Below are positions 1 through 8,203 of a stretch of 42,540 nucleotides of DNA, piece after piece. How positions within the stretch are numbered: position 1 is the first letter of the stretch; each line of letters begins with the position of its first letter. This DNA is from CAYXVU01 sp964468725 (GTDB lineage: Bacteria; Acidobacteriota; Blastocatellia; UBA7656). Where the stretch lies: positions 1 through 42,540 of the forward strand of contig CAYXVU010000019.1 in assembly GCA_964468725.1 (NCBI GenBank), in the 5' to 3' direction. A program made the position numbers and the translations under genes. The notes under the pieces are model-generated. The model was not told where the DNA came from. It saw nothing but the letters and a program-made list of their open reading frames with translations, and did no database searches.

Positions 1-46
1 CAAAGAAGATGCATAAACTAGCACGTCGCTTTGTCCGCTGTCAAAA

Positions 47-2230
47 TTATATTTCGCGCGTCTGTCCGCTGCGGGCGCTTTCGAGCGCGGCAAAGGTTGC
101 GCGGGTGGTCGCAAAGAGAGAGTCAAGAGGGATGGGAGGAGTGCCGTCCGTGCCGATTGCTTTGAAGAAAGCAGTGATTTCTTCGGCGTGGCCTTTGTCT
201 TGTGTGCCGTTGCCAAGTTTGGTCTTTTTGCCCCGGCGAATGAATTCGCCGGTCTTGTAATCGTCAATGGTGGCGACGCTGCGGTCGCAAAAGATTTCAA
301 CGCGCTCCTTAGCGACGGCGCTATCGCCGCTCGCCGCATAAATAATCGAAGCCAGCGAACCATCGGCAAAGCTCAGCGAAATCACCAGACTATCATCAAC
401 GAATCCGGCGCGATGGGCTTGCGCGGCCACCTCAGCCGAAACGCGCACCGGCAGTGCGTCGGTCATAAACTGTACGAAGTCAATGAAGTGGCAGACTTCG
501 CCGATGACGCGCCCGCCGCCTTCAGTGGCGTCGTGTGTCCAATGATCGGCGGGCAATTGCCCCGCATTGACACGATAAACAATGGTCATTGCGCTGCTGC
601 GATTGGCAAGCCTCCGCTTGATCTCGCGCGCAATGGACGAGAAGCGCCGATTGAAGCCGACCATCAACAATCCATTAGATTTAGAGGCTGCCCGAATGAC
701 GGTTTGCAAATCCTCTTGCGTTGTGGCGAGCGGTTTCTCAACAAAGACGGCTTTGCCGCGTTGCAGGGCTTCAGCCGTCAATTTGGCGTGAGTGTCATGT
801 CGTGTTGCAATAAAGAGGATGTTTGATCTCTCATCGCTCAGTATCTGTTCGGCGTCGGTTGTCGAATAAGCAAAGCCGAACTGCTCTGCCGTGTTGCGCG
901 CGCTCACGCCAGTTGCGGTTGCGACTCCGATCAGGGGCACCTTCACGGCTTTCTTCACAATCGGCAGCAATACGCCGCGCGCGAAATTGCCTGCGCCGAT
1001 GAAACTGACGCCGGTTGCCAATTGGCGGGAGTCGGGGATTGTCTGGTTGCGGCTTGGCGATTGCCGGTTACTCGTTGTCCGTTGTCGGCTGTCGGCAATC
1101 ACCTGTGAGGTTGGATAGGTGAGAACGACCCCGCAACAGCCTTCGCCTGTGCGCCCCAGTATCACATCATAGGCATCTTTTGCTTGTGCGACGGCAAAGC
1201 GATGTGTGGTGAGCAGTTCGGTGTTGATTTTTCCTTCGGCGATGAGGCGCAGGAAGGCTTGCATATTGCGTTGCTCCGTCCAGCGCACATAGCCGATGGG
1301 ATAGTCATGGCCCTTCTCTTCGTACTCGGGATCGTAGCGTCCGGGGCCGTAAGAGCGTGAAATTTTTAATTCCAACTCTTTACCGAAATAGGTCGGTCGC
1401 GGCACATCCAATCCGACTGCGCCAACGATGATGACGCGGGCGCGATCCCGCGCGAGTTCGCCTGCCAGTTCGATGGGAGCATTCGATTTGGTTCCGGCAG
1501 TAATAACGATGCAGTCCGCGCCCCGTCCATCACTCAGCATTGCACAGGCGGAGCGCGCCTCATCGTCAGTAGCAGCAACCAGGTCAGCGCCGGACACGGT
1601 AGCCAGTTCACAAGCTCTGGGTTCGATATCGAGGCCGACAACGCGACAACCAGCCGCTTTGAGCATCTGCACCGTAAGTTGACCGACCAACCCTAATCCA
1701 ATCACTGCGACGGTCTCTCCCAGTCGCGCCTCTGATAGTCGAATGCCATGCAGAGCAATCGCACCGACAGTCGTGTAGCAAGCGGCTTCCAGCGATGCGC
1801 CGTCGGGAATTTTGCAGAGCAAATTTTTCGGCACGAAATTTACTTCGGCATGCGAAGCGTAGCCTGCCCCGGCACAAGCCACGAGGTCGCCAACGCGGAA
1901 CGGCATCGCGCCTTCGCCAACCGCCAGGATCGTGCCGGAGGCGCTATACCCGAGCGCTTTGATTTGATTGAGGCGCGATTTGACTTTATCAATCGTCGAG
2001 CGCAGCCCTTCGCGTTTGACGGTATCGAGGACTTGTTTAACGAGATCGGGGCGTTCTTTGGCTTTGCCGAGAAGAGAGCTTTGGCCGGTAGCCACGGTGG
2101 AACGTTCGGTTCCGGCGCTAATGAGAGAATAAGCGGTTTGCACAAGCACGCCGTTTGGTCGCAAAGCGGGTGGCGGTAGCTCTTCGACTTTTAAGTCCCC
2201 GGTGCGGAAGTCCTGAACGACTTGTTTCAT
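47..2230 (-). CDS. Bidomain oxidoreductase: zinc-type alcohol dehydrogenase fused to Gfo/Idh/MocA dehydrogenase
   Basis: This 727-residue protein joins two NAD(P)-binding enzymes. Residues 1-372 match the medium-chain alcohol dehydrogenase fold, with a Rossmann glycine motif VIGLGLVG near 176-183. Residues 406-727 match Gfo/Idh/MocA oxidoreductases, with the dinucleotide loop GAGNFA at 412-417 and the EKP catalytic-lysine motif about 90 residues later. The early dehydrogenase segment reads GTERS where classical zinc enzymes have a catalytic cysteine, as is usual for this fusion family. Such proteins are commonly found in surface-polysaccharide or nucleotide-sugar clusters, but no sugar genes are visible here, so the substrate is unknown. 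The linker at 373-405 is rich in S, R, N and Q and is encoded by a degenerate 7-base tandem repeat. The ATG is taken as start because it begins the conserved N-terminus. The family call is firm; the reaction is not. Confidence 0.9.
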   Translation of the reverse strand: MKQVVQDFRTGDLKVEELPPPALRPNGVLVQTAYSLISAGTERSTVATGQSSLLGKAKERPDLVKQVLDTVKREGLRSTIDKVKSRLNQIKALGYSASGTILAVGEGAMPFRVGDLVACAGAGYASHAEVNFVPKNLLCKIPDGASLEAACYTTVGAIALHGIRLSEARLGETVAVIGLGLVGQLTVQMLKAAGCRVVGLDIEPRACELATVSGADLVAATDDEARSACAMLSDGRGADCIVITAGTKSNAPIELAGELARDRARVIIVGAVGLDVPRPTYFGKELELKISRSYGPGRYDPEYEEKGHDYPIGYVRWTEQRNMQAFLRLIAEGKINTELLTTHRFAVAQAKDAYDVILGRTGEGCCGVVLTYPTSQVIADSRQRTTSNRQSPSRNQTIPDSRQLATGVSFIGAGNFARGVLLPIVKKAVKVPLIGVATATGVSARNTAEQFGFAYSTTDAEQILSDERSNILFIATRHDTHAKLTAEALQRGKAVFVEKPLATTQEDLQTVIRAASKSNGLLMVGFNRRFSSIAREIKRRLANRSSAMTIVYRVNAGQLPADHWTHDATEGGGRVIGEVCHFIDFVQFMTDALPVRVSAEVAAQAHRAGFVDDSLVISLSFADGSLASIIYAASGDSAVAKERVEIFCDRSVATIDDYKTGEFIRRGKKTKLGNGTQDKGHAEEITAFFKAIGTDGTPPIPLDSLFATTRATFAALESARSGQTREI
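1013..1096 (-). repeat. Degenerate heptamer tandem array inside the oxidoreductase linker
   Basis: On the minus strand about seven consecutive 7-base units can be read, for example GCCGACA (twice), ACGGACA and ACCGGCA, giving a loose consensus ACCGRCA. The translated linker shows a matching rough seven-residue rhythm of SRQ, NRQ, RNQ and SRQ. Similar 7-base arrays lie in non-coding gaps elsewhere in the window (near 2318-2347, 28278-28307, 31197-31223 and 34121-34153), so this looks like an intergenic repeat that has become part of an open reading frame. Confidence 0.55.
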
Positions 2231-2317
2231 AGCGTGATTTCAGAGGTCGGGTCTCCCTGGTCAGCAATCGCTCTGTCGTCGGACGGCTGGCGATTCCTGA
2301 TAAATGATTCGCCGGAA

Positions 2318-2347
2318 TCTCGAAACCAGAAACCGGAGGTTGAAACC
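2318..2347 (+). repeat. Short degenerate heptamer repeat beside a gene end
   Basis: The sequence holds GAAACCA, GAAACCG, then GAGGTTG and AAACCTC, four units with a 7-base period. It sits a few bases downstream of the stop of the zinc-ribbon/HTH gene, in the 119-base gap before the oxidoreductase start. Confidence 0.4.
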
Positions 2348-2349
2348 TC

Positions 2350-3315
2350 TTACAGCAGCGGATATTCGGCGCGCAGTTTGTGACGGTGATGTTGCAGAAC
2401 TTTGTGCACCTGACGCGGCGAGACTTTTTCCAGCATCCCGGCAATTGTGTAGTGTAAGCCCTGATCGGGCGGCGCCGACGAACCCAGATACTCGCGGTAC
2501 ACAGCCAGAATCTTTTCGTAATCTTCGGGTGACGGATCCGGAACCTTATCAAAGGGGCGCTCATCGTCGTGTAAGACATCGAGCCAACGCAACACCTGCC
2601 AGCGGGTGATGAAACCGAGTTGTTCGGCAATCTTGGCAGGCAGTTCCATCAAACCATAACGTTGCTGTTCGAGTTCTCGCCAATAGAGTTTTTCGATTTC
2701 GAACAGTTGCTCGCGCGTCGGATGAGGTGTCGGCGATTTGGAGTATTCGCTGATTGACCAGTCGCGGATGACTTTGATGATCTGCTTGAAGGGGATACCG
2801 AGCGCCGTGCTGATGGCGCGCCGTCGGCCACCATCGGGGCGGTGACCGCTCTCGACAAAGCGCTTATACATCTCGATGGCGCGCTCCCGAATTTCGGACG
2901 TGATGACGACTTCGGTCTTTTGCAACTCGCGGATGACATCGGCGACGAGTTGCCGTTTGACCCACAACTTATTGGCAATCTGATTATGGATCTCGCGCGT
3001 CGAGCCTTTCTGATCGCCGAACTCGTCGTGATACGCCTCAATGATCTTTTCTTTGATCTCCGGCGTCAGGGCGGCGCTTTTCGGTGGGCGCGGCGGCTTG
3101 CGTTTTTTCTGAAACATCGCCGTTGGCGGCGCAGCCGGACGGGGGATCGGACGAGGCAGCACGCGTGCTGGCTGCACTTCGGCTTTGACCTCAGCGGGCA
3201 CGTGCTTGACAATGCGCTTCTTCAAGCACTTGCCGCAAAATGCCGCCTTTCGATCCGGTGAAAAGAATGTCGAATTACAAGACGTACAGGTTCGCCTAAA
3301 CTTCATTCCGCTCAT
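2350..3315 (-). CDS. Zinc-ribbon protein with four helix-turn-helix-like modules
   Basis: I do not recognise a named family. The 321-residue protein starts with a treble-clef-like zinc ribbon (C10-x2-C13 and C27-x2-C30) followed by a basic, proline-rich linker to about residue 75. The rest reads as four related modules of about 50-60 residues. Each begins with (S/T)xE, followed by an amphipathic helix with a conserved Y (EAYHDEF, EMYKRF, KLYWREL, AVYREYL). A helix-turn-helix-like segment follows (IANKLWVKRQLVADVIREL, ALGIPFKQIIKVI, QLGFITRWQVLRWL, MLEKVSPRQVHKVL). This suggests a multi-site nucleic-acid-binding protein, which is an inference. ATGs at 3315 and 3306 are both possible starts. 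A candidate promoter lies directly upstream. Confidence is high that the gene is real and low for function. Confidence 0.8.
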   Translation of the reverse strand: MSGMKFRRTCTSCNSTFFSPDRKAAFCGKCLKKRIVKHVPAEVKAEVQPARVLPRPIPRPAAPPTAMFQKKRKPPRPPKSAALTPEIKEKIIEAYHDEFGDQKGSTREIHNQIANKLWVKRQLVADVIRELQKTEVVITSEIRERAIEMYKRFVESGHRPDGGRRRAISTALGIPFKQIIKVIRDWSISEYSKSPTPHPTREQLFEIEKLYWRELEQQRYGLMELPAKIAEQLGFITRWQVLRWLDVLHDDERPFDKVPDPSPEDYEKILAVYREYLGSSAPPDQGLHYTIAGMLEKVSPRQVHKVLQHHRHKLRAEYPLL

Positions 3316-3326
3316 AATCGTGCATT

Positions 3327-3355
3327 AGTCTAATTTCCAGATTCGGAAACTTCAA
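3327..3355 (-). promoter_or_regulatory. Candidate sigma70 promoter for the zinc-ribbon/HTH gene
   Basis: On the minus strand TTGAAG (3355-3350) and TAGACT (3332-3327) are separated by exactly 17 bases. Each box matches the consensus at four of six positions. It would give a leader of only about 12 bases before the ATG at 3315. The geometry is good but the boxes are weak. Confidence 0.4.
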
Positions 3356-3430
3356 CCCCAATCATCACCTCAACCAGCCGTTGTGAGAAAAAAGTAAAAC
3401 TTCTGTAACGCTATCGGGCAAGCGAAAAAC

Positions 3431-3459
3431 TTGACGCTCGAGTAGGCCCTTCCTACAAT
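3431..3459 (+). promoter_or_regulatory. Sigma70-type promoter of ribA
   Basis: TTGACG (3431-3436) and TACAAT (3454-3459) are separated by 17 bases, each matching the consensus at five of six positions. Transcription would start near 3466, leaving a leader of about 27 bases before the ribA ATG. AAAGGG at 3479-3484 could serve as ribosome binding site. There is no room for an FMN riboswitch between the promoter and the start. Confidence 0.7.
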
Positions 3460-3492
3460 CGAGAGTGTCTCAAGCGAGAAAGGGTAAACCCA

Positions 3493-4128
3493 ATGAGCAA
3501 CCATCAAGCCGGACAGAAGAATGATTGCGTCGGTGTTGACCGTGTAGCCGAAGCCGACCTGCCGACCGAGTTCGGGCTGTTTCGCATCATCGGTTTCGTC
3601 AGCCGCGCCAACGAAGAAGAGTTTGTCGCACTTGTCAAAGGTGAAGTCATTGCCGAATCGGCGGTCTTGGCGCGCATCCATTCACAATGTTTGACGGGCG
3701 ATGTCTTTCACTCGCTCAAATGCGATTGCGGACGCCAACTCGAATACGCCATGAAACTGATTCAAAAGGCGGGCTGCGGCGTCATCCTCTACCAACAACA
3801 AGAAGGTCGCGGCATCGGCATCATCAATAAAATTCGCGCCTACGCCTTGCAAGATGCCGGATTGGATACGGTCGAAGCCAACCTATCGCTCGGCTTTGAA
3901 GCCGACCTGCGCCGCTATGAATGCTGTGCGGAGATTCTCAAACAACTGGGCGTCCGACGCGTGCGGTTACTGTCGAACAATCCGGACAAGATCGCCGCCA
4001 TCGAAGCAGCTAAAATTGAGATCGTCGAACGCGTGCCTATCGAATTAGAACCGCACCCCAACGCCTTGAACTATATGAAGACGAAGAAGGAGAAGATGGG
4101 GCACATTCTCGACAAGTTCTCTGCCTAG
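3493..4128 (+). CDS. ribA: GTP cyclohydrolase II (riboflavin biosynthesis)
   Basis: The 211-residue protein is a stand-alone GTP cyclohydrolase II, the enzyme that opens the imidazole ring of GTP at the first step of riboflavin synthesis. The zinc-binding cysteines are present as C66, C77 and C79 in SQCLTGDVFHSLKCDCG. The EGRGIGIINKIRAYALQD segment (104-121) and the GFEADLRRYE segment near 134-143 correspond to the conserved substrate and catalytic regions, and LLSNNP and IVERVP motifs follow. There is no fused DHBP synthase (RibB) domain, and no other rib genes are in the window. It is transcribed alone from a good promoter, between genes on the opposite strand, with a possible terminator downstream. 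Confidence 0.95.
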   Translation: MSNHQAGQKNDCVGVDRVAEADLPTEFGLFRIIGFVSRANEEEFVALVKGEVIAESAVLARIHSQCLTGDVFHSLKCDCGRQLEYAMKLIQKAGCGVILYQQQEGRGIGIINKIRAYALQDAGLDTVEANLSLGFEADLRRYECCAEILKQLGVRRVRLLSNNPDKIAAIEAAKIEIVERVPIELEPHPNALNYMKTKKEKMGHILDKFSA

Positions 4129-4150
4129 CTTAGGCGATGAAACCGACGAT

Positions 4151-4213
4151 CCGCGAAGCGCACCTACGAACTGTACGATAAGTTGATGGGTACGCTTCGC
4201 GGGCTCTGTTTTT
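4151..4213 (+). terminator. Possible intrinsic terminator of ribA
   Basis: Perfect 10-base arms CCGCGAAGCG (4151-4160) and CGCTTCGCGG (4193-4202) flank a 32-base loop, and five T follow at 4209-4213. The long loop and the six bases between stem and T-run make it imperfect, but it lies just after the ribA stop. Confidence 0.5.
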
Positions 4214-4227
4214 ATGCCCGCTGCCGC

Positions 4228-5172
4228 CTATTGCGGTCGCGCGCCACGTTGGGGCAATTCCGGCATCTGCTCCTTCAAAAAGCGCGGCAGTAATTCGTCG
4301 CGCATCGCCAGATGATAGATACCTGCGGCAATGACGATGGCCGATTTCTTCGCATCATCTTCGATGATGCGCTCATAGGTGTCGAGGTTGGTGTGCCAGG
4401 TATAGGTTCCATATTCAATCGGGTCTTGCCCGACGCCAATTCCCGGCAGCCCAGCTTGATTGAACGCCCCGTTGTCAGAACCGCCCAACCCGCGACTCTT
4501 CGACGCAATTACTCCCATAAAACCGAGGTCTTCAAATCCCTTTAGAGCCTCGCGCAGAATAGTCGCCGCTTCCGGCGGCCCGAACACGCTCATGCCGCGC
4601 GCTCGTCCCGTGCCGGAATCAATATTGAAATATCCACCGAGTTTATAGAAGTCAGGTTTGGGACTCTCAAAAGAACCGAAATGCTCTTTCACGTAGGCTT
4701 GTGAACCGAGCAAGCCTTGCTCTTCGCCGCTCCATAACGCCACGCGAATCGTGCGACGCGGTTTGACGCCCAACACTTTCAAGATGCGGAGGGCTTCCAT
4801 CATGGTTGCGCAGCCGATGGCGTTGTCGGTTGCTCCGGTCGCAGCGTGCCAGGAATCCAGATGGCCGCCAAGCATAATCACTTCGTCCTTCTTATCCGTG
4901 CCTGCCAGTTCGGCAATGACGTTGTAAGAAGTCTTGCCTTCCGGATAGGAACGATTGACGATGTTGAACTCCAACTCAACCGCCGCGCCGTCGGCCAACA
5001 AGCGTGCAATGCGGCCGTAGTCTTCGTTTCGCATCACCACAGTAGACACGGCTTTGGTGATATCGAAGGTGCGATTATTGAAGGCGCGAATCTGTCCATG
5101 ATCGCGGCCCGCGTCATTGACACGCACCCATACGCCGTTTTCGAGAAGGAATTTATCGAGCTGTTCATTCAC
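4228..5172 (-). CDS. M28 family metallopeptidase, C-terminal part (frameshifted gene)
   Basis: This is the catalytic part of a secreted M28 aminopeptidase-like enzyme. The zinc and catalytic set is complete: HLD in LGGHLDSWH, the bridging aspartate in ATDNAIG, the glutamate pair in WSGEEQGLLG, the aspartate in NIDSGTG, and the last histidine in TWHTNLDTYE. The nominal GTG start is not a real start. The same frame is open upstream and encodes a Q/G/P-rich stretch (NAGQFPQRPGGGGQPQ) that continues the N-terminal part from the neighbouring frame. One base appears to be missing near 5247-5258. Fusing the two parts gives a normal full-length protein, so this is either a recent pseudogene or an assembly error; the intact catalytic residues favour the latter. 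Confidence 0.85.
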   Translation of the reverse strand: MNEQLDKFLLENGVWVRVNDAGRDHGQIRAFNNRTFDITKAVSTVVMRNEDYGRIARLLADGAAVELEFNIVNRSYPEGKTSYNVIAELAGTDKKDEVIMLGGHLDSWHAATGATDNAIGCATMMEALRILKVLGVKPRRTIRVALWSGEEQGLLGSQAYVKEHFGSFESPKPDFYKLGGYFNIDSGTGRARGMSVFGPPEAATILREALKGFEDLGFMGVIASKSRGLGGSDNGAFNQAGLPGIGVGQDPIEYGTYTWHTNLDTYERIIEDDAKKSAIVIAAGIYHLAMRDELLPRFLKEQMPELPQRGARPQ

Positions 5173-5183
5173 CTGCGCAGCGG

Positions 5184-5822
5184 TCAGTTTTGTCGGGTCT
5201 TGCGGTTGGCCGCCGCCGCCGGGTCGCTGCGGGAACTGTCCGGCATTGGGATTGTTCGATCGTCCATGCGTTTGGCCGGAGGAGTGATGGTAACCGGAAC
5301 GACCTGCGGTTTGCCGATCATAACAATCTTCCCCTTGATCTTGTCTTTGACGGTGGCGAAGTAGGCTGTCAGTTCATCTTGTGTCGGCTTTTCCGGCAGG
5401 TTGATTTGGACGGCGGATGAAGTAATCGTGCCATTTGTACCCGGCGTCCAGGCTAACACTTCGCACACCAAATGATCTTTTACGGGAGCCGTAATATGAG
5501 CCGTCAGACGTTCATTCGCCCAGCCGGGATGCCCGAAATCCCAGGCTTCGAGATGGGCATTTTCCAGTCCCCAGGCTTTCAATTGTTTAACTGCCCATTC
5601 GGCAGCCTGTTTGTGATTGGGAGAACCGGTCAGTCGCGGGCCGTATACATCCGTGAAGTAGTGCAAGGTTCGCATGATCTGCGAGTTTTCCATTGCTTCT
5701 TTGCGAATCTGCGCAGTCACGGTTGCCTCTGTGCTGGTTTGACTGAACGAGTAGGGCGAACCGAGCAGGGCGACAAACAGGATACAAGCAGCGATTTTTT
5801 TCAACGTTTTGTTTCTCCGCAT
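5184..5822 (-). CDS. M28 family metallopeptidase, N-terminal part (frameshifted gene)
   Basis: This is the N-terminal part of the same M28 peptidase as the segment at 4228-5172. The ATG at 5822 is preferred because it is followed at once by a signal peptide (MRRNKTLKKIAACILFVALL, with cleavage likely after PYSFS). The frame is open for 61 more codons upstream, but those are not conserved-looking. The mature part contains TDVYGPRLTGSP and HKQAAEWAVKQLKAWGL, typical of the pre-catalytic region of M28 proteins. The frame ends in an out-of-frame tail (SSRSDPAAAANRKTRQN) after TPPAKRMDDRTI, where the reading should shift. The protein would be exported and act on peptides outside the cytoplasm. Confidence 0.8.
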   Translation of the reverse strand: MRRNKTLKKIAACILFVALLGSPYSFSQTSTEATVTAQIRKEAMENSQIMRTLHYFTDVYGPRLTGSPNHKQAAEWAVKQLKAWGLENAHLEAWDFGHPGWANERLTAHITAPVKDHLVCEVLAWTPGTNGTITSSAVQINLPEKPTQDELTAYFATVKDKIKGKIVMIGKPQVVPVTITPPAKRMDDRTIPMPDSSRSDPAAAANRKTRQN

Positions 5823-6026
5823 TGAAATTTCGATGAACGGGTAGAGGATTCCACTGGCTTGCGACTTTTTACCGTAACCGAAGAAGGGTTGCAAGACGAG
5901 AATCAGACTTTTGCAGACGCCCCATTGCTGTTTTTCCCTGCGGTTGTGCTGCCAGTAAAAGTTGAGGCTCGGAAGCGATGAGCCAATTTGTGCACGTCGG
6001 TTCATCTTGCGTTGATTCGCATCCGA

Positions 6027-7097
6027 TTATTTTTTTACGGGCAGCGTGCCGTCGAAGATACGGAGAGCTTCGGCTTCGTTGAGCGCCACACAATTCCCGT
6101 TACGAGAGTTCATCAACAGGACAAAGCCATTCGCCAGTTGGCAGTTAAGGATTGTGCCATCTTTACCGGCGGCAAATTGCGTAGTTGCTTCCGGCGTGAG
6201 CAAAACTTCATCGCCCCATTGCAAGATCCATCGCCCTGCTTCTGTATCAGCTATGACGGTTGAAATTCTGCCGCGCTTGAACTGCACCAGGTTGAGGCGC
6301 TCCAATTCATGCCGAATGATCTCTGCCCATTTACGCGCTTCGCGGGCATTTAACCCGACACGATTTTCGAAGTCCTTGATCTCAATGCCTTCGCTTGCAG
6401 GGGCAACCCGCAGAGAGAAGTCAGGCGCGAGGTCTTCATAACCCATCGCTGCGCCCGTCGTCACAAAGGATTCAAGCGCCTCCGCCAAACGAGCAGCCGA
6501 TTGCAAATGCACGATAACGCCTTTGACGCTGATGACCGGCGGACGCTCAATCCGTTGCGGCGAATTGACCACGCGCAATCCATCGAGGCGGCGGGCGAGG
6601 TCTTCCAAATGCTCTTTCGCCAACAGCACCCATCGCCCGTTGCGCTGATCGCTCAGCAATAAACGCCCGCCACCACTTGAACAAGTCAACCATTCCGGCA
6701 AAGCTCCGCCATCCGCGATCATCGCTTCTCCCTTCCCCGCATCGAGCAAAGCCGCAAGGTTTGCGAAGGGCAACCAAAGTTCCGATTGTGGGTGCGAGAG
6801 GTACAATTCATCCGCAACCGAAGCGAAAACGACTTCATCCGCAGGTTGCCGAATATCGAAATGGCGGATGCGATAATCCAGGGTCGCCAGATAATGTTCA
6901 ACCTCGCTGGCACAGAGTTCGATTTCGCGCCCGTGATGGCGCAAGACCATTGCTTCGGCAGCGCGAATGAGTAGCCCATTCCCCCCTTGTCGCACGACGC
7001 GCCCGGCTACGGCACCGGTTCGCGCATAGGTCATCAGGCTCGTTTTCAGATCGGGCGCAAAGCCCAAACTACAGCGGATGGAAAGAAGGTTAATCAT
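6027..7097 (-). CDS. Hypothetical protein, 356 residues
   Basis: I do not recognise a family. The protein has no signal peptide and no clear membrane segment, and looks cytosolic. It contains a histidine-rich early stretch (VLRHHGREIELC, then YRIRHFD), a glycine-rich middle (LTCSSGGGRLLL), and a C-terminal part of short beta-like segments (GRWILQWGDEVLLTPEATTQ, FVLLMNSRNGNCVALNE). The long undisturbed frame and ordinary codon use support a real gene. It is downstream of, and on the opposite strand to, the small gene at 7219. Function is unknown. Confidence 0.7.
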   Translation of the reverse strand: MINLLSIRCSLGFAPDLKTSLMTYARTGAVAGRVVRQGGNGLLIRAAEAMVLRHHGREIELCASEVEHYLATLDYRIRHFDIRQPADEVVFASVADELYLSHPQSELWLPFANLAALLDAGKGEAMIADGGALPEWLTCSSGGGRLLLSDQRNGRWVLLAKEHLEDLARRLDGLRVVNSPQRIERPPVISVKGVIVHLQSAARLAEALESFVTTGAAMGYEDLAPDFSLRVAPASEGIEIKDFENRVGLNAREARKWAEIIRHELERLNLVQFKRGRISTVIADTEAGRWILQWGDEVLLTPEATTQFAAGKDGTILNCQLANGFVLLMNSRNGNCVALNEAEALRIFDGTLPVKK

Positions 7098-7218
7098 CGC
7101 TATGCTTTCAGCAGGCGACCGCCGACCGGTTTTTGTCTGCCGTTAAGAACGGTAACCAAAACTGCGCGGCTTCGCCACCGGTTTACACGATAGCGAGTGT
7201 TAGTTTAGAAATACTGGC

Positions 7219-7515
7219 ATGGCGAAAAAGCGCGACTACTCGGCGATTGCCCTCAACAGTACGATGCTCGCTAGTGAAGGCGAAGCCTTGCTCAACGGGC
7301 TATGGGAAAACGGCGTTTACCTCACTGATAACGGCTTCGTCTATCACATAACCGCCGAGCGCGAGGGCAACGCGTTGCACACTGAGATTATCAGTAAGCG
7401 GGTCATCGGCGAGTATCTACGTTGGGTTGACGGGCTATTTAAGCCGGGCGAGGTTCCCGCCGCCTATAACGCCATACATTTTCGCGCTGCCCGCAGGTTG
7501 CGTGAGATTATTTAA
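7219..7515 (+). CDS. Small hypothetical protein, 98 residues
   Basis: I do not recognise it. The product is a small, soluble, mixed alpha/beta-looking protein beginning MAKKRDYSAIALN and ending in a basic helix (FRAARRLREII). There is no signal peptide or cysteine. No clear ribosome binding site precedes the ATG. It is divergent from the 356-residue hypothetical gene, about 120 bases away. Confidence 0.5.
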   Translation: MAKKRDYSAIALNSTMLASEGEALLNGLWENGVYLTDNGFVYHITAEREGNALHTEIISKRVIGEYLRWVDGLFKPGEVPAAYNAIHFRAARRLREII

Positions 7516-7774
7516 TCCAGGCCATCTTCATTTCTCTGCTCTATGGAAATCTGCAAATTGCGGCGGATACCAATCATCACCCTTTGAGCAGATCAATCGG
7601 CATCCGACTTGGTAAACGGTGAATCAGCATCCAATCAGGGCTTTTCCCTATCCAATTCCCCTCCCCAATATGCCCTGAGTCGAGTACGGGACGCCCCTGA
7701 AATAACTCCCCTCGTCTGACGGTTTTTTCTTTTGCTTCGTGGCCAATTCGCGCAGCAAATGGTATAGTCTGGCT

Positions 7775-8179
7775 ATGCTGAATAGAAAGCCTCGTGTCGG
7801 AATGGACGTTACCAGCTATTGCGGTAAGTGCAAAATGGAGAGAACCCATACGATTGCCGCGATGGAGGGGGAGACGATTCGCAAAGTGACTTGCTCGATG
7901 TGCAATAGCACCCATAACCATAAATCCGCGCCCGCAGCGAAATCTTCTTCGCGTTCGACCAGCAAGACAGGAACCAGTAAGCGGCGGGCGTCGAGCGCCT
8001 TCAGCATTGACCCGAATCGTCCAGCCAAAAACTATGACATGAACGGCAACTTCTCGGAAGGCGATGTCATCAACCACCCGAAATTCGGCATGGGGAATGT
8101 GCAATCCATCATCCCCCCCAACAAGATCGAAGTGCGCTTTCAGGAAGGCACAAAAATCCTCTTGCAAAGGATGCGCTAG
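7775..8179 (+). CDS. Small zinc-ribbon protein with C-terminal Tudor/CarD-like segment
   Basis: The 134-residue protein has an N-terminal zinc ribbon (C-x2-C in SYCGKCKMERTH and C-x2-C in VTCSMCNSTHNH), then a basic S/T/K/R-rich linker. Its C-terminal segment FSEGDVINHPKFGMGNVQSI, followed by KIEVRFQEGTKIL, resembles the small beta-barrel of CarD and UvrD-tail Tudor domains. That suggests contact with nucleic acid or RNA polymerase, as an inference from family resemblance. The ATG at 7775 is preferred over the one at 7739, and the ATG at 7802 is also possible. The gene ends 24 bases from the converging beta-propeller gene. Confidence 0.7.
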   Translation: MLNRKPRVGMDVTSYCGKCKMERTHTIAAMEGETIRKVTCSMCNSTHNHKSAPAAKSSSRSTSKTGTSKRRASSAFSIDPNRPAKNYDMNGNFSEGDVINHPKFGMGNVQSIIPPNKIEVRFQEGTKILLQRMR

Positions 8180-8203
8180 CCCGCAGCTCGCCTGCGAATC
8201 GGT

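Noticed and set aside
188..826. A 212-codon open frame opposite the oxidoreductase
   Set aside because: It is antisense to a well-supported gene and has no recognisable motif or ribosome binding site.
3466..3492. FMN riboswitch ahead of ribA
   Set aside because: The leader after the promoter is only about 27 bases, too short for the aptamer.
8180..8203. Terminator between the zinc-ribbon gene and the beta-propeller gene
   Set aside because: Only a weak five-base stem (CGCAG/CTGCG) and no T-run.
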